A DNA stretch of 64,000 nt from Brevibacillus choshinensis (GTDB lineage Bacteria > Bacillota > Bacilli > Brevibacillales > Brevibacillaceae): contig NZ_LJJB01000007.1 of the NCBI RefSeq assembly GCF_001420695.1, positions 1,065,890 through 1,129,889 of the forward strand, given 5' to 3'. The notes beneath the pieces are model-generated. The model saw only the letters and a program-made list of their open reading frames with translations, made no database searches and was not told the origin of the DNA. Shown here in pieces: positions 61,760-64,000 of the stretch. The translations under genes and the position numbers were made by a program. Within the stretch, counting starts at the first letter, position 1. Each line of letters opens with the position of its first letter.

Positions 61760-62875
61760 GTGATTAATCAGGAACGTTTGCTAAACGAGTTTTTGGAACT
61801 CGTGCAGATTGACAGCGAAACCAAAAATGAAGCACAGGTAAACAAAGTGCTGAAAGAAAAACTGATTGAAATGGGCTTTGCTGTTCAGGAAGATGATGCT
61901 GCTGCCAAAACAGGTCACGGCGGGAACAACCTGATCGCAACACTGGAGGGTACAGGTAACGGTCCAGCTATTCTATTCAGCAGCCATATGGACACGGTAG
62001 TACCTGGTAATGGCATCAAGCCACAAATTCGCGATGGCTATGTTTACTCCGATGGCACCACGATTTTGGGTGCAGACGACAAAGCTGGTATCGCTGCTAT
62101 TTTTGAAGGTATCCGGACGATGAAGGAACAGAATCTGCCACATCCAACCATTCAGGTAGTCCTGACAGTTGGTGAGGAATCCGGCCTGGTGGGTTCCCGT
62201 GCGATGGATTCTAGCCTGTTGAAAGCAGAAATGGGCTTTATCCTCGACTCTGAGGGTCCTGTAGGTAAAATCACCGTAGCAGGTGCTGGGCAATACCGCA
62301 TCGTTACTAAAATTCATGGAAAAGCGGCGCATGCTGGTGTGAATCCAGAAGACGGAATCAGTGCAATTTCTGTCGCTAGTAAAGCAATCTCCCGTATGCC
62401 ACTCGGACGTATCGACGCGGATACAACTGCCAACATCGGCCGTTTTGAAGGCGGAAAAGCTTACAACATCGTTACCGACTATGTGGAAGTATGGTCAGAA
62501 GCTCGCAGCTTGGTGATGGACAAGCTGGAAGCACAAGTGAAGAAGATGACTACCGCTTTCGAAGAAGCAGCTGCTGAATACGGTGCAACTGTCGAGAACG
62601 ATGTGATCTTTATGTACCACGGCTACAAATTCAACGAAGAGACACCAGTCGTACAAAAAGCGATCAATGCAGTAAAACGCGTAGAGCGCAATCCTGAGCT
62701 GGTAGCTAGCGGTGGCGGAAGCGACGGAAACGTGTTCAATGGCTACAACATTCCAAGCGTAAACTTCGCAATTGGCTATGAAGAGATCCATACCAAGAGC
62801 GAGCGTATGCCAATTGAAGAACTGAACAAAGCGGCAGAGTTGGTTCTCGCTGTTGTTGCAGCAGTTCAAGAATAA
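61760..62875 (+). CDS. M20 family peptidase, YqjE/PepT-like
   Basis: A 371-aa two-zinc peptidase. Seen: FSSHMDTVVPG (His, Asp), TTILGADDKAGIAAI (bridging Asp), VGEESGLVGSRAMD (catalytic Glu-Glu), LDSEGPVG, KAAHAGVNPEDG dimer domain and the late EIHTKSERM with the last His. All catalytic residues are intact. The GTG at 61760 lies 8 bases after GGGAGG; upstream open frame is not used. Related to B. subtilis YqjE. Confidence 0.92.
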   Translation: MINQERLLNEFLELVQIDSETKNEAQVNKVLKEKLIEMGFAVQEDDAAAKTGHGGNNLIATLEGTGNGPAILFSSHMDTVVPGNGIKPQIRDGYVYSDGTTILGADDKAGIAAIFEGIRTMKEQNLPHPTIQVVLTVGEESGLVGSRAMDSSLLKAEMGFILDSEGPVGKITVAGAGQYRIVTKIHGKAAHAGVNPEDGISAISVASKAISRMPLGRIDADTTANIGRFEGGKAYNIVTDYVEVWSEARSLVMDKLEAQVKKMTTAFEEAAAEYGATVENDVIFMYHGYKFNEETPVVQKAINAVKRVERNPELVASGGGSDGNVFNGYNIPSVNFAIGYEEIHTKSERMPIEELNKAAELVLAVVAAVQE

Positions 62876-62885
62876 GAGCGTACCT

Positions 62886-62920
62886 AAAGCCGGGATTCCC
62901 TCAGGAGTCTCGGCTTTTTT
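62886..62920 (+). terminator. Terminator of the M20 peptidase gene
   Basis: AAAGCCG (62886-62892) pairs with CGGCTTT (62911-62917), followed by T. Confidence 0.82.
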
Positions 62921-62993
62921 AAATGAAATGATTGAGCCAAGCTATGCCAGTCATACACTGAGAAAGAGTACTCGACGGAAGGGAGGTAGGTCC

Positions 62994-64000
62994 ATGCTTT
63001 GCCTGGCAATGGGGACGGTATTGCAAGTGGTGGAAAAGCGAATGGGAATGCAGCTTCTGGAGGTTTTGATTGAGGAGACGGGCAATCGAGAGCGGGCCAT
63101 TTCAATAGCGCACGAGGAGTATTCAATCGGAGAGAAACTGATCATGAATACAACGGCAGTGCGACTCAAGCTGGGTACAGGCGGCTATCACCTGGTTGTA
63201 GGCAAAGCTGAACAGATGACTGAGCAAGATCTGTTGCCGACCAGCTGGGGACACGTGATGAAGATGCGTTACTCCCCTTGGCAATTAGCGATAGATGCGG
63301 TAGAAGAACAAGCGAGTCCGCATCACGATCTGTTTGTTCGGCATGATTTATCGTTGGAAGGAACACCTGTCGTGATCAGTGAATTGCACAGCCTGTTGCC
63401 TGCGACAGTCTTGACATTAAAACAGAATGATCCACAAACAAAAATTGTCTATGTCATGCCCGATGGTGCATCCTTGCCTATCTCCTTGAGTGGGCATGTC
63501 CATCAGCTACAAAAAGCAGGCTTCTTAGCGGCGACGATCACGACTGGACACGCATGGGGTGGTGATTATGAGGCCGTCACCATTCATAGTGGCCTTTTGG
63601 CAGCACGCCACGTAGAAAATGCCGACATCATCATATGTATGCTCGGGCCGGGGGTAGCTGGGACAGGGACTCCTTATGCCTTTTCCGGGATCCAACTCGC
63701 CGAAGTCATCCATGCAGTATCCGCACTAGGTGGATTTCCGCTATTAATCCCCCGGATTAGCTTTGCAGACCCTCGTAGACGTCATTACGGCATGAGCCAT
63801 CACACCACCGCAATTTTGAGCCGCTTTGCCCTACGCCCGGTTGTGCTCTCAATGCCACAGGTGGGAAATCAGTACGACACGATTTTGGAGCAACAGATGG
63901 TAGCTCTTCAAAAGCTGGATAAGCATGTGATTATCAGGGGAATGGTAGCGAATATGAACAGGATCGCGAGCATGGAAAAAGAATATGGCTCAGCCTTTAC
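62994..64000 (+). CDS. DUF3866 family protein, cut by the window end
   Basis: An open frame of at least 335 codons from the ATG at 62994, behind GGGAGG, runs off the right edge with no stop. Sequence features: a beta-rich start, then VYVMPDGASLPISLSGHV, ITTGHAWGGDYEAVTIHSGL, CMLGPGVAGTGTPYAFSG and HYGMSHHTTAILSRFA, conserved His/Gly-rich blocks of DUF3866. Function is unknown. No signal peptide or membrane helix, so cytoplasmic. Confidence 0.85.
   Translation, partial: MLCLAMGTVLQVVEKRMGMQLLEVLIEETGNRERAISIAHEEYSIGEKLIMNTTAVRLKLGTGGYHLVVGKAEQMTEQDLLPTSWGHVMKMRYSPWQLAIDAVEEQASPHHDLFVRHDLSLEGTPVVISELHSLLPATVLTLKQNDPQTKIVYVMPDGASLPISLSGHVHQLQKAGFLAATITTGHAWGGDYEAVTIHSGLLAARHVENADIIICMLGPGVAGTGTPYAFSGIQLAEVIHAVSALGGFPLLIPRISFADPRRRHYGMSHHTTAILSRFALRPVVLSMPQVGNQYDTILEQQMVALQKLDKHVIIRGMVANMNRIASMEKEYGSAF

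Noticed and set aside
1-64000. tRNA, rRNA, CRISPR, insertion sequence or prophage
   Set aside because: No cloverleaf genes, rRNA segments, spacer-repeat arrays, transposase frames or phage modules were found on reading both strands.

Overview
The window looks like a chromosome segment of an endospore-forming, low-to-mid-GC Firmicute of the Brevibacillus / Paenibacillaceae type. The inference rests on the gene order, which follows the well-known Bacillus subtilis block mntR-yqhO-yqhP-yqhQ-yqhR-aroQ(yqhS)-yqhT-efp ... yqhV-spoIIIAA-AH-accB-accC-yqhY-nusB-folD-xseA-xseB-ispA-dxs-tlyA-argR-recN-spoIVB-spo0A. It also rests on frequent GTG and TTG starts behind strong GGAGG sites, and on insertions that are unusual for B. 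subtilis. No rRNA, tRNA, CRISPR array, intact prophage or insertion sequence was seen.

Layout. 1-7.8 kb: the 3' end of an M28-type peptidase whose catalytic residues are altered, a PAS-PAS sensor histidine kinase of sporulation-kinase type, a YkvI-like membrane protein, an FMN reductase, the manganese regulator MntR, patatin YqhO and the membrane proteins YqhP/YqhQ. 7.9-13.9 kb: YqhR, AroQ, a Xaa-Pro peptidase, EF-P, a DUF441 protein, the sulfolactate pair ComA/ComB, YqhV and a CD1247-type acidic protein. 14-19.5 kb: the complete spoIIIAA-AH operon for the mother-cell/forespore feeding-tube complex, with a possible sigma-E promoter. 19.6-28 kb: AccB/AccC, an Asp23-AmaP-DUF2273 envelope module, NusB, a TsaD/Kae1 paralogue, FolD, XseAB and IspA. 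28-31.5 kb: an inserted minus-strand pair (diguanylate cyclase and M3 oligopeptidase). 31.7-40.1 kb: Dxs, TlyA, NAD kinase, ArgR, RecN, SpoIVB and Spo0A; the spo0A promoter has a consensus sigma-H site and two 0A boxes.

40.1-46.3 kb is an accessory stretch. It holds an unrecognised AT-rich gene, a probably decayed membrane-protein gene, a beta-carbonic anhydrase, a YkuE-like phosphoesterase, a LysR regulator divergent from a methyltransferase/VOC/methyltransferase operon, and a small membrane protein. 46.3-49.6 kb is a tightly overlapped operon encoding a SteA-like protein, a SteB/MctB-like protein, a GT2 glycosyltransferase and a MraY/WecA-superfamily membrane enzyme. In actinobacteria the first two are cytokinetic-ring partners, so this is the best candidate here for a poorly described envelope/division system.

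49.6-58.5 kb is the branched-chain keto-acid module: DUF2627, the sigma-54 activator BkdR, upstream activating repeats, a perfect -24/-12 promoter, leucine dehydrogenase, LpdV, BkdAA, BkdAB and BkdB. Unlike B. subtilis it lacks ptb and buk. 58.6-64 kb: a secreted acidic protein built from four repeats plus a copper-amine-oxidase-N-like domain, a 27-codon membrane peptide gene missed by length cut-offs, methylmalonyl-CoA epimerase, a YqjE-like M20 peptidase, and a DUF3866 protein cut by the window end.

No database or structure search was possible. Family names come from recognised motifs and gene order. Promoters, operators and hairpins were read by eye.
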